Shown here in pieces: positions 43,630 to 51,449 of a stretch of 64,000 nucleotides of DNA. Source of the stretch: Pseudomonadota bacterium (lineage in GTDB: Bacteria; Pseudomonadota; Gammaproteobacteria; Steroidobacterales; Steroidobacteraceae); the NCBI GenBank assembly GCA_023417315.1, contig JAEZFW010000055.1, positions 186,001-250,000 on the forward strand. Direction: 5' to 3'. The translations under genes were made by a program, and so were the position numbers. Position 1 is the stretch's first letter. The number at the start of each line of letters is the position of its first letter. Below the pieces are notes generated by a model. The model saw nothing but the letters and a program-made list of their open reading frames with translations. It was not told the origin of the DNA and did not search any database.

Positions 43630-45840
43630 ATGGCATTTCTACAGAAAACGTGGTGGGCGAGCCTTCTGACTCCCGTGACGGTCTTCATCATCGGGTTCAC
43701 CGCATCCGGGCTCGCTGCCTATCAGTTCGCGCGCGTGGCGAACGAGAAGGACCAGGAGCGCGTGGTCCACATATTCGGCCAAGCGCAGGACAGCATCGAG
43801 GCTCGGCTCGAAACGTACATCGCCATGCTGAGGGCCGGAGCTGGACTCGTATCCTCGCGCGATGGAGTTGTGAGCCGCGAGGAGTTCCGGCTGTTCGTCG
43901 ATCAGCTGCAGCTGCCGGAGCGGTACCCCGGTGTGCAAGGGATAGGATTCAGTGCTCGATTGACGAACGGCGCCGGCGATCCGCGTGCGGCACTCGCCGC
44001 GTTCGGAGTGCCGGACCTCGAGCTCACACCCGAAGGCGAGCGCGAGGAGGTTCACGCGATCGTGCATCTCGAGCCGCTCGATCGCAGGAACCAGGCCGCG
44101 CTCGGATACGACATGTTCAGCGAAGAAGTGCGCCGCACGGCCATGGAACGCGCGCGCGACACGGGCGAAGCCGCGAGCTCCGGGCGCGTGCAACTCGTGC
44201 AAGAGATCGACGAGCAAGTGCAGGCGGGGTTTCTAATTTATGAGCCTGTCTATCGCGGCGGGAAGACGCCGACTACAGTGGAGGAACGTCGGCGACGACT
44301 GATCGGCTTCGTGTACGCACCGTTTCGAGCCGATGATCTCATGCGCGGCATCTTCGGAATGCGTCCCCGCCAGCGCGTCGATGTCGAAATCTACGACGGC
44401 GAAATCAGGCCCGAGACTCTCCTGCATCGTTCACCAGGGTTCAGCGCCGACGCTCCCTGGCACCAGGATGATCGACGTATCTACGTAGCTGGCCAGCCTT
44501 GGGTCATTCGTTTTTCCACTCGACCCGAGTTTCAGTATTCGTCGAGCCGCGATTTGATTCCCTATGTCTTCTTGAGCGGATTGCTCGCTACCTTGATCCT
44601 GGCCGCGCTGACTGGCGCCCAAGTGCGCGCGAAACAGCGTGCAGATCACGCTGCACGTGCTGCGGAACAGACAGCACGAAAGCTCGAGGTGTTGCACGCG
44701 ACGGCCTCGCGCTTTTCCGCGGAGCTCGACCCAGAACGATTGATGCAGGAGATCGCCGATGCAGGTCGGGTGCTCTGCGGAGCGGAAGTGGGCGTCTTCT
44801 TCAGCGAGTGCAGTGCGTCCGACTCCTCGAAGGCTCAGACGCTGTTCACGGTATCCGGCCGGCGCCGCGACGAGCTCGCGCGGCTCGCGACTCTGAAGCA
44901 AACGGATGTGTTCGGCACTGCCGCACGCGGCGAGGCCAGCGTCGTTCGGTCAGCCGACATTACGACCGATTTGCGGTTCCGTAAGGATGCAGCGAACGGA
45001 GCGCTGCCCTTTGAAGATGGCACGATGCGAAGCTACTTGGCCGTCCCGGTCGTATCACGCTCTGGCGAGGTCTTGGGCGGTCTGCTGTTCGGCCATCCCG
45101 ATGCGGGCATCTTCACTGAAGAGGCGCAACGCTCGATCGTCGCGCTCGCAGGACATGCGGCCATCGCGATCGACAACTCGCGACTGTTCAAAGCCTCGCA
45201 AGAAGAGATCGTCGCGCGCAAGAAGATCGAAGAGCATCAGAAGTTCTTGTTAGACGAGCTCAATCATCGGGTGAAAAACACGCTCGCAACTGTGCAGTCC
45301 ATCGCGGCGCAGACAATGCGTTCATCGCCTGATCCTGCCGCTTTTCGCAACGCTTTCGAAGCGCGCCTGATCGCGCTCAGCGCCGCTCATGATCTGCTCT
45401 CGCGAGAAAATTGGCGCGGCGTGATGCTGCGCGATCTGGTACGGCGGGAATTGGCTCCGTATGGCTTGGACGATCGCAGCCGGGTCAGCATCGAAGGCGA
45501 GCGCGTGTGGCTCCCTGCACGCATTTCTGTGCCGCTCGGCATGGCGATTCACGAGCTCGCAACGAATGCGGCACGTCACGGATCGCTCACCTCACCGAAG
45601 GGCAGGGTGGATGTACGTTGGACGTGCAGCGAAACGCCGGCGGGTCTTGCGCTGTCGCTCACATGGCAAGAGTCTGGTGGACCGGCCGTGGCAACGCCGC
45701 TTCGCAGAGGATTCGGAACGCGCATGATCGAGCGCGGTCTCGAGCACGATCTTCGGGGCGAAACGAAGCTGTACTTCGAGCCCAAAGGATTGCGCTGTGA
45801 GATCAAAGCGCAGATTCCAGCGCATCAGGCTGTTGCATGA
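43630..45840 (+). CDS. CHASE-GAF-HWE sensor histidine kinase
   Basis: A 736-residue transmembrane kinase. TM1 about 10-32, a periplasmic CHASE domain (about 60-300, with RYPGVQGIGFSARL and the GYDMFSEEVRRTAMERARDTG helix), TM2 about 311-331, a coiled linker, a GAF domain (about 350-515) and an HWE/HisKA_2 transmitter. His546 in LDELNHRVKNTLATVQSIA is the phospho-acceptor; HELATNAARHGS and GFGTRMIERGL mark the ATPase. CHASE domains bind small extracellular ligands such as adenine derivatives or peptides. Its stop overlaps the next gene (ATGA), so kinase and receiver are coupled. Confidence 0.9.
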   Translation: MAFLQKTWWASLLTPVTVFIIGFTASGLAAYQFARVANEKDQERVVHIFGQAQDSIEARLETYIAMLRAGAGLVSSRDGVVSREEFRLFVDQLQLPERYPGVQGIGFSARLTNGAGDPRAALAAFGVPDLELTPEGEREEVHAIVHLEPLDRRNQAALGYDMFSEEVRRTAMERARDTGEAASSGRVQLVQEIDEQVQAGFLIYEPVYRGGKTPTTVEERRRRLIGFVYAPFRADDLMRGIFGMRPRQRVDVEIYDGEIRPETLLHRSPGFSADAPWHQDDRRIYVAGQPWVIRFSTRPEFQYSSSRDLIPYVFLSGLLATLILAALTGAQVRAKQRADHAARAAEQTARKLEVLHATASRFSAELDPERLMQEIADAGRVLCGAEVGVFFSECSASDSSKAQTLFTVSGRRRDELARLATLKQTDVFGTAARGEASVVRSADITTDLRFRKDAANGALPFEDGTMRSYLAVPVVSRSGEVLGGLLFGHPDAGIFTEEAQRSIVALAGHAAIAIDNSRLFKASQEEIVARKKIEEHQKFLLDELNHRVKNTLATVQSIAAQTMRSSPDPAAFRNAFEARLIALSAAHDLLSRENWRGVMLRDLVRRELAPYGLDDRSRVSIEGERVWLPARISVPLGMAIHELATNAARHGSLTSPKGRVDVRWTCSETPAGLALSLTWQESGGPAVATPLRRGFGTRMIERGLEHDLRGETKLYFEPKGLRCEIKAQIPAHQAVA

Positions 45841-46238
45841 GCGAGGCGGCATCCAACCTCTTGGCCGGCGCGGGCGTCCTTGCGGTCGAGGACGAGAGTC
45901 TCGTCGCGATGTTCTTGGAGGATTCTCTGCAGGAACTGGGCTGCGATGTGATCGGGCCCGCAGCGCGCGTGGAGGAAGCGTTGGAGCTGCTCGAGCGCCA
46001 CGAAGTCAATGCGGCCGTTCTCGACATCAACGTTGCTGGCGAGCAAGTGTTTCCCGTAGCGGATCGGCTCGTTGCGCTTGGCGTCCCGTTCGTGTTCGCG
46101 ACCGGATACGGTGCCGCGGGTCTCGCCGAAGCACATCAGTCCCGCCAAGTGCTGCCGAAGCCTTACTCGGCCGCGGCCCTTCGCAAAGCTTTGGAAGCGT
46201 GTCTGTCGTCGATAGCGGGCCCCGCACCGCTCATGTGA
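45837..46238 (+). CDS. single-domain response regulator
   Basis: A 133-residue receiver domain with no output domain. Acidic pocket EDE at 18-20, phospho-acceptor Asp63 in AAVLDINVAG, the Thr/Gly segment FVFATGYG and Lys108 in LPKPYSAA. The 4-base overlap with the HWE kinase makes it the dedicated partner. Such stand-alone receivers next to HWE kinases relay phosphate to another protein or act by direct binding, as in general-stress pathways; no target is in the window. Confidence 0.9.
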   Translation: MSEAASNLLAGAGVLAVEDESLVAMFLEDSLQELGCDVIGPAARVEEALELLERHEVNAAVLDINVAGEQVFPVADRLVALGVPFVFATGYGAAGLAEAHQSRQVLPKPYSAAALRKALEACLSSIAGPAPLM

Positions 46239-46462
46239 CCCACTTTCATCCAACTGCATCGTCGCGTTATCGGCGCGACCGATGATGCCCCCTCGATTGC
46301 ACTGAGCGTTCGACCGATCTAGTCTTCACAGTGTGAACATCGTCACCTCGCGCAGCGAGCGATGGCCTTATGTTCACCTCATCCACTCGATGATGCATGC
46401 GAGCTCGGCCTTCCGGTCCCGCTCGCGCGGTTTGTTATTGCAACGTTCATGGGGCGACGAGC

Positions 46463-47515
46463 ATGGGGACAGGAGCGGCTTGGTTATGCGGACAGGCGAG
46501 AGGTTTAGCCGCGCTTGTAGTGCTCATAGGTCTGTCGCTCTGGTCGAGCTCATCTCACGCGACCTACCTCGCACGCGAAGACGTACGTCTATTCATCGAG
46601 TCCATGCAGGAGCTCGGCCTCGATGCCGCTGAGCTCGAGCGCGTGCTCGGCGAGGCGCGCCATCAAGCGATGGTCGTTCGCCTCATCGGTCCCGAACGAC
46701 CGAAGCAGGCGCAGCCGGTTCGGTCGTACCCAGCCTATCGGGCGAAGTTCCTCACGCCAGCACGCATCGGTGCGGGTACGCAGTTCTGGGCCGAGCACGA
46801 ATCCGATTTGCGTCGCGCCGAGATCGAGTATGGCGTACCCGCGGAAGTTATCGTCGGCATCCTCGGCGTCGAAACAGTCTTCGGAAGGAACACGGGATCC
46901 TTCCGCGTCGTGGACGCGCTTGCGACCATCGCCTTCGATGGACCGCGGCGCCAGGAGTATTTCCGCGAGGAGCTGCGAGAGTTCTTCCTGCTCGCACGCG
47001 ACTTGGGACTCGATCCGCTCGCAATCAAGGGGTCCTATGCCGGCGCGATGGGCTGGCCACAGTTCATGCCGTCCAGCTATCGCAAGCACGCGGTCGACTT
47101 CGACGGCGATGGCTTCATCGATCTCGTGGACAGCCCGGTCGATGCGATTGGCAGCATCGCGAGCTACTTGAGCGCTCACGGATGGGTCTCCGGGGAGCCT
47201 TCCAGGATCACCGTGCAGTTGCCCGCGGGGAGCGAAGCTGAGCTGATCAGCGGATTGCAGCGCGTGCATACCGTGGCGGAACTGAAGCAAAAGGGTGTGA
47301 AGTTCTCGAGCACGAAGCTTCCGGAAGGGGAGTGCTCAGTCGTCGAGCTGCCTGCGCCCGGCAAACCGCCGAAGTACTTCGCCGGTTTCGCCAACTTCGA
47401 AGCGGTCACGCGCTACAACCGCTCGACGTTCTACGCGACAGCGGTGCTCGAGTTGGCCGAGGCGATTCACAAAGCTCGTCAACACCAGATGACCGCGAAC
47501 ACGAGCGCGGACTGA
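46463..47515 (+). CDS. mltB: membrane-bound lytic murein transglycosylase B
   Basis: A 350-residue peptidoglycan lyase with an N-terminal signal/anchor helix. The catalytic Glu is Glu137 in ILGVETVFGRNTG; KGSYAGAMGWPQFMPSSYRKHAVDFDGDG and VDAIGSIASYLSAHGW are MltB signatures. It cuts glycan strands forming 1,6-anhydro-MurNAc ends. The ATG at 46463 is chosen over the frame start at 46397, which adds an arginine-rich stretch without support. No lipobox is obvious, so it may be soluble in the periplasm or anchored by the uncleaved helix. Confidence 0.88.
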   Translation: MGTGAAWLCGQARGLAALVVLIGLSLWSSSSHATYLAREDVRLFIESMQELGLDAAELERVLGEARHQAMVVRLIGPERPKQAQPVRSYPAYRAKFLTPARIGAGTQFWAEHESDLRRAEIEYGVPAEVIVGILGVETVFGRNTGSFRVVDALATIAFDGPRRQEYFREELREFFLLARDLGLDPLAIKGSYAGAMGWPQFMPSSYRKHAVDFDGDGFIDLVDSPVDAIGSIASYLSAHGWVSGEPSRITVQLPAGSEAELISGLQRVHTVAELKQKGVKFSSTKLPEGECSVVELPAPGKPPKYFAGFANFEAVTRYNRSTFYATAVLELAEAIHKARQHQMTANTSAD

Positions 47516-47546
47516 CAAGCTGTCGAAAGCCGAGCTGCGTCGGCGC

Positions 47547-47662
47547 GAAAGCCTGTCGGCAGGGAGGACTCTCTATCGACGTCAAGAAAGCCTAGCCGCA
47601 AGACAGAAGGACTAACCGTCCCTTCTCTCTCCTGCCGCTAGGTCTTCTGCCGATAGGCTTTC
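47547..47662. repeat. repeat cluster with inverted arms
   Basis: Three related segments: gaaagcctgtcggcaggg (47547-47564), gaaagcctagccgcaagacagaagg as a looser copy from 47586, and an inverted copy (47644-47662, complement of gaaagcctatcggcagaag). The outer copies can pair in a hairpin between mltB and the MarC gene. They may act as a transcript-end structure or be REP-like. Confidence 0.55.
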
Positions 47663-47739
47663 ATCCCGTTCGAGCTAGACATTCCAGCTGAGTCTGCGAT
47701 GTCGTACGCTGCGGCATCTGATTCGCACCGGCTCCACCG

Positions 47740-48327
47740 ATGACCGATCTGCTCTCCGCCGTCGTGACGCTATTCCTGATCATGGATCCGTTGGGGAACG
47801 TTCCGATTTTCCTATCAGTGCTCAAGAAGGTCCCGCAGGAGCGCCGCAAGAAGATCGTTATCCGCGAAGTGCTGATCGCGTATGGTGTGCTGCTCATCTT
47901 CATGCTCGTCGGTGATCATGCCCTGCGCATGCTGCACATCGAGCAAGAGACGATCAGCATCGCAGGCGGCATCGTTCTGTTTCTCATCGCGCTGCGGATG
48001 ATCTTTCCTTCACACGGAAGTTATAGCGATGCGCCCGAGGGCGAGCCATTGGTCGTGCCTCTCGCGATTCCGCTCATCGCAGGTCCCTCGGCGATGGCGG
48101 CGCTCCTACTTCTGCAGCGGGCGAATACCGGGGGTAGTGCGGATCTGTGGCTCGCGATGACGATTGCGTGGGCGCTGACCGCTGCCATCTTGATTGCCGC
48201 CCCATTCTTCTATCGTATTCTCGGCGAGCGTGGTCTGACGGCAATGGAGCGGCTGATGGGTATGGTGCTCGTAATGATCAGCGTGCAAATGCTGCTCAAC
48301 GGCGTGAGCGCGTTCATGCAGCGTTGA
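47740..48327 (+). CDS. MarC/YchE family membrane protein
   Basis: A 195-residue inner-membrane protein with six hydrophobic segments. Family motifs LFLIMDPLGNVPIFLSVLK at the N-terminus, GGIVLFLIALRMIFP and PLAIPLIAGPSAMAALLL in the middle and the terminal ERLMGMVLVMISVQMLLNGV are clear. MarC-family proteins are conserved but their transport role is unproven. The gene is monocistronic between mltB and a HAD phosphatase. Confidence 0.9.
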   Translation: MTDLLSAVVTLFLIMDPLGNVPIFLSVLKKVPQERRKKIVIREVLIAYGVLLIFMLVGDHALRMLHIEQETISIAGGIVLFLIALRMIFPSHGSYSDAPEGEPLVVPLAIPLIAGPSAMAALLLLQRANTGGSADLWLAMTIAWALTAAILIAAPFFYRILGERGLTAMERLMGMVLVMISVQMLLNGVSAFMQR

Positions 48328-48391
48328 TCGGCGCCGGCGCACTCACTGCGTTCCGCTAGAATGGCGACTTTGCCCCGACTTCCGCACACGT

Positions 48392-49024
48392 ATGCCTTCG
48401 ACGCCGCAGCAGCCCATCATCGACACTGTCATCTTCGATCTCGGCAACGTACTGATCGATTGGAACCCGCGACATCTCTATCGCAAGCTGTTCCTTGGCG
48501 ATGAGCACAGCATGGAACGATTCCTGGCGGAGGTCTGCACGGCCGAATGGAACGAGCGGCAAGATGCAGGTCGCGCGTGGGATCAAGCCATCGCAGAGGC
48601 GAGCGCACGGCACCCTCAATATGCTCGGATGATTCGCGCGTATCGCGAGCGCTGGGATGAAATGCTCGGCGGGCCCTTGCATGACTCGGTCGCCTTGTTG
48701 AACGAGTTGCGCAGCGCGGGCGTCCGTCTATTCGCGCTCACGAACTGGTCGGAGGACACCTTTCCGATTGCACTCGAGCGTTACGAGTTCTTGAGTTGGT
48801 TCGAAGACATTCTCGTCTCAGGCCGCGAGAAGCTCATCAAACCGGATCCCGCCATCTTTCGGCTGTTGATCTCCCGATTCGGAATCGACATCGAGCGTGC
48901 GATCTTTATCGATGACAGCTTGAAGAACGTGGAAGGTGCGCGCCGCGTCGGCTTGCGAGCCATTCACTTCACGGGTGCGCAACAACTCCGAGCGGATCTG
49001 CGCCAGATGGGTCTGCCAGTTTAA
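48392..49024 (+). CDS. HAD-superfamily phosphatase (YihX-like)
   Basis: A 210-residue cytoplasmic HAD hydrolase. Nucleophile Asp16 in FDLGNVLIDWNPRHLYRK; motif II FALTNWS; motif III Lys in GREKLIKPDPAIF; motif IV FIDDSLKNVEGAR. The DLGNV variant and helical cap match E. coli YihX, an alpha-glucose-1-phosphate phosphatase; the substrate here is a guess. Starts 64 bases after the MarC gene. Confidence 0.87.
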   Translation: MPSTPQQPIIDTVIFDLGNVLIDWNPRHLYRKLFLGDEHSMERFLAEVCTAEWNERQDAGRAWDQAIAEASARHPQYARMIRAYRERWDEMLGGPLHDSVALLNELRSAGVRLFALTNWSEDTFPIALERYEFLSWFEDILVSGREKLIKPDPAIFRLLISRFGIDIERAIFIDDSLKNVEGARRVGLRAIHFTGAQQLRADLRQMGLPV

Positions 49025-49344
49025 GTCTCATCTCGAAGGGAGCGCATGGGCAAAGATGCGAGACGGAGCAGATCTGATCTCAAGACTCATATCCTTTAAA
49101 TCCTGTTCATCCTGCCTAGACTCTCTTCGTTGCCTGGTCTCAAAAGAAGGAGAGTGGACAGGATCAATAGGATGAACAGGATGACCGGAAGGGAGTAGTG
49201 ACTCGTCATTCTGCAAACCTCCCTGTCCAGTCAGCATCTTCTCCCTCCTTGGGCTGTGGCCGCGTCGGCATTCTCCTACTTGCCGGAACAACGACGAAAC
49301 CGTGTGCGTCCGAATAGCGCCGTTACCATTCCATGGAGGCGATC
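49025..49344. other. intergenic region with inverted repeat
   Basis: These 320 bases hold no supported gene. The main content is the 14-bp inverted repeat at 49100-49182 listed separately. Reading frames on both strands here are short and unlike the neighbours in composition. The 3' part leads into a small exported protein. Confidence 0.6.
49100..49182. repeat. inverted repeat, atcctgttcatcct family
   Basis: atcctgttcatcct at 49100-49113 has a perfect complement at 49169-49182. Around the inner edges, actctctt and aaggagag extend the pairing imperfectly, and caggatcaatagg is a further tcctg-type unit. Such atcctgtt-atcctgtt elements are widespread intergenic repeats in many bacteria; their role is unknown. 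Confidence 0.7.
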
Positions 49345-49701
49345 ATGAAAGGTCACAGCACAAGCATCCTAGCCCTGGTGTCGCTTGCATTCGCAAGCGT
49401 TGCGTGGGGACAGACACAAGGAGCAGATCAGACCGATCCGAGCGCAGCATCGAGCCCGCATCAGCGACAGTCGACTGATACGCAGGCAGCCGATGCGCCG
49501 CCTACCGATGACACGGATCCTTCCGCCAGCTCGACTCAGCACCAACGTGAGACCACGCGTACCGCGGCGCGCGACGAAGAGGGTGAAGACGCGCGCGTCA
49601 AGGAATGCGTCGAGAAGTTGAAGGCCAAGGACAAGGGCGTTCCGGACTATCAAGCCAAGAAGGCGTGCCGCGAGCACGTACGGAAGCAGGACACCACCTA
49701 A
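49345..49701 (+). CDS. small secreted low-complexity protein
   Basis: A 118-residue protein: signal peptide ending AWGQ, then an acidic Ser/Thr/Asp/Gln-rich region with the near-duplicate DTDPSAS/TDPSAASSPHQR...TQHQRETTR, and a C-terminal charged helix with two cysteines (VKECVEKLKAKDK, AKKACREHVRKQ) probably forming a disulfide hairpin. Function unknown; periplasmic. ATG at 49345 follows GAGGCG; an ATG at 49333 is an alternative. A hairpin follows. Confidence 0.65.
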   Translation: MKGHSTSILALVSLAFASVAWGQTQGADQTDPSAASSPHQRQSTDTQAADAPPTDDTDPSASSTQHQRETTRTAARDEEGEDARVKECVEKLKAKDKGVPDYQAKKACREHVRKQDTT

Positions 49702-49728
49702 TCGGGCGGTTGACCCCCGGCCAACGAG

Positions 49729-49751
49729 TCCCTCTTCGCGATGAAGAGGGA
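49729..49751. terminator. hairpin after the small secreted protein gene
   Basis: A 9-bp perfect stem (tccctcttc / gaagaggga) over a 5-base loop, 28 bases past the stop. No T-tract follows, so termination is uncertain. Further on, gatccgcattcctaatgcg (49779-49797) is repeated imperfectly at 49808-49827. Confidence 0.45.
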
Positions 49752-49828
49752 TTCCGAGCTCGACCCGAGACTGCTGGTGATCCGCATTCCTAATGCGTGG
49801 CTAGTGCGATCCGGGATTCCTAGTGCAT

Positions 49829-49895
49829 CCCTCTCCCACAAGGGAGAGGGTTCGGGTGAGGGCTTTGACTTCGTCATCTCGTCGCTCCGTCACTT
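49829..49895. repeat. two adjoining repeat units upstream of the ykgJ-like gene
   Basis: 49829-49863 holds a unit with the hairpin ctctccc-aca-agggagag, read on the minus strand as gccctcacccgaaccctc then tcccttg and ggagaggg. It abuts, at 49866-49895, a tgacttcgtcatctcgtcgc-type unit of the family seen at 42935-43094. Both families recur after the gene (50656-50690 and 50830-50860). Confidence 0.7.
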
Positions 49896-49930
49896 GAACA
49901 TCGGCTCCGAGCGCGGCTTAGAATGCTGCA

Positions 49931-50668
49931 ATGGAAATCACGCTCGATGAAGACTTCGTTCAGCGGACGCTGACCGACGAATACGACTGCGCGCGCGACG
50001 AGATCGGCGAACGAGGCGTGGCACGCGCGTTCGAGAGCTCGCAGCGTCGGCACGACGAGCGAATCGCAGGCGCTCCGGATGTCGCAACACTTGCGTGCCG
50101 TGCGGGCTGCACGTGGTGTTGTCACTTCAGCGTCGACGTGCGGGCAGTGGAAGTCTTCCGCATCCTCGATCTGATGGAGCACGAATTCTCGGTGGATGAC
50201 CGGGCGCGCATTCATCAGGAGATCCGCACGAACAGCGCGACCCTACGTGGTCTGGACCCGATCGAGCGCATGCGCCGCAACGTCAAGTGTCCATTCTTGG
50301 CTGAGGGGCGTTGCACGATCTACGCCGCGCGCCCGCAGACTTGCCGCAACTATCACGCCACCGATGTCACCGGCTGCCGGCTTTCGTACGAGGATCCGAA
50401 CAATCTAGAGATCGATCCAGATTTCGCCCCGTTTGTTTATCAAGCGGGCGGTGCGCATGTGGAAGGATTCAGTAAGGCGCTGCGCGAGCTTGGGTTCGAT
50501 GATCGAGTCTACGAGCTCAATGCAGCCTTCGATGCCGCGCTTTCCGATCCCACCACGCGTGACCGATTCGAGGCAAAGCAAGCGCCCTTCCTGAAACTGC
50601 GAGGTGAGGCCGTGCCGCCGGAGTTCGAGGAAGTTGACGAGGTGACGAGGTCGGAGCCCTCACCCTAA
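49931..50668 (+). CDS. YkgJ-type cysteine-cluster protein
   Basis: A 245-residue protein of the CxxxCxxCC family (YkgJ), a probable zinc- or iron-binding domain: LACRAGCTWCCHFSVDV near residues 55-71, KCPFLAEGRCTIYAARPQTCRNY near 118-140 and VTGC. Eight conserved cysteines. Function of the family is unproven. Its last codons, encoding DEVTRSEPSP, and its TAA stop lie within a repeat unit shared with 49829-49863, so the native C-terminus may have been replaced by the repeat. Confidence 0.82.
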   Translation: MEITLDEDFVQRTLTDEYDCARDEIGERGVARAFESSQRRHDERIAGAPDVATLACRAGCTWCCHFSVDVRAVEVFRILDLMEHEFSVDDRARIHQEIRTNSATLRGLDPIERMRRNVKCPFLAEGRCTIYAARPQTCRNYHATDVTGCRLSYEDPNNLEIDPDFAPFVYQAGGAHVEGFSKALRELGFDDRVYELNAAFDAALSDPTTRDRFEAKQAPFLKLRGEAVPPEFEEVDEVTRSEPSP

Positions 50669-50690
50669 CGCTCTCCCTCGAGGGAGAGGG
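50656..50690. repeat. gccctcaccctaac repeat unit with hairpin
   Basis: Inverted copy of the unit at 49829-49863: gccctcaccc(t/g)aac followed by a ctctccct-cg-agggagag hairpin. It supplies the final codons and stop of the ykgJ-like gene and lies 12 bases before the next gene-free stretch. This type of intergenic element is common in proteobacteria. Confidence 0.65.
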
Positions 50691-50780
50691 GACCGCTCGA
50701 CGGAGAAGGGATTGGATGTGACCACGATAGTTATAGGTTCGATGAAGTTTTTTGGGTATTTCGTCGAACGGGGGCGCAGA

Positions 50781-50831
50781 TCTTTTTCTTCTTTATTCTT
50801 CTTTGTCCTTCCTTCTTCTTCTTCTTCTTCT
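50781..50831 (+). repeat. polypyrimidine tract
   Basis: About 51 bases almost entirely of C and T (interrupted by single a and g), ending in a ctt microsatellite of about six units. Located between two genes in convergent orientation, it stands out in a GC-rich genome. It could be a slippage-prone tract or could form triplex DNA. Confidence 0.7.
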
Positions 50832-50860
50832 GACTTCGTGACGTCGTTACTCCGTCACTT
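50830..50860. repeat. tgacttcgtgacgtcg repeat unit
   Basis: A unit of the same family as 42935-43094 and 49866-49895, with cgtcactt ends, directly after the polypyrimidine tract. A looser continuation (gggtcactcggtcactt) reaches 50880 and the stop of the next minus-strand gene. Confidence 0.65.
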
Positions 50861-50874
50861 GGCGGGTCACTCGG

Positions 50875-51444
50875 TCACTTTTGCCTAGCGGCCGCAAGCC
50901 ACTCGCGCGCTTGTCTCGGTGTCATCGACGGATCGCCGCCGTCTTTTGCAATTGCGCACAGCAGATTCACTGCATCGCTCTGCTTCTTTTCCGTTGCCTG
51001 CAGCGACACCTTCAGCTTGTGATGCTCGAACGTCGAGCGCAAGGCTTCGGCAGCAAAGCGGGGCGCCTTGTTCAACTTCTTGCCCTGCAGAGCTTCCTCC
51101 GCCCGCCGCGCGGCGCGCGCCGACTGCTCGAGCCATATCGCTGCGGCATTCGCATCGACATACGGGATGCCGAGCGTTCGAGACGATTCGGCGATGCTCG
51201 CGAGCGCTTCGGCCTCGGGCGTGCCGCGGCGGGTACTCGATTCGAGCCAGTCCGCCAAGGTTGTCGCATGCTTATCGAAGGTCTTGAGCGACTGACGCAC
51301 ACCACGGGCGCCTGGGCCGCAGTCGAGCTCATAGTGGGCGGCGAAACCGCGCGCGATGTTGAAGATGTGCTCGACGAAAGCGTCGCTGTCCTTCACGGCG
51401 CGCGCAGCTTTCTCGAGCGTCTTACTCCGGCGTTTTCTGCTCAT
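50875..51444 (-). CDS. hypothetical helical protein
   Basis: A 189-residue soluble, mostly helical, basic protein (MSRKRRSKTLEKAARAVKDSD, later AARAARRAEEALQGKKLNK and TPRQAREWLAAARQK). No motif I recognise, no signal peptide. It begins 5 bases after the PQQ dehydrogenase stop and is probably in that operon, although its basic, cytoplasmic character does not suggest an enzymatic partner. Confidence 0.6.
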   Translation of the reverse strand: MSRKRRSKTLEKAARAVKDSDAFVEHIFNIARGFAAHYELDCGPGARGVRQSLKTFDKHATTLADWLESSTRRGTPEAEALASIAESSRTLGIPYVDANAAAIWLEQSARAARRAEEALQGKKLNKAPRFAAEALRSTFEHHKLKVSLQATEKKQSDAVNLLCAIAKDGGDPSMTPRQAREWLAAARQK

Positions 51445-51449
51445 TCTGC

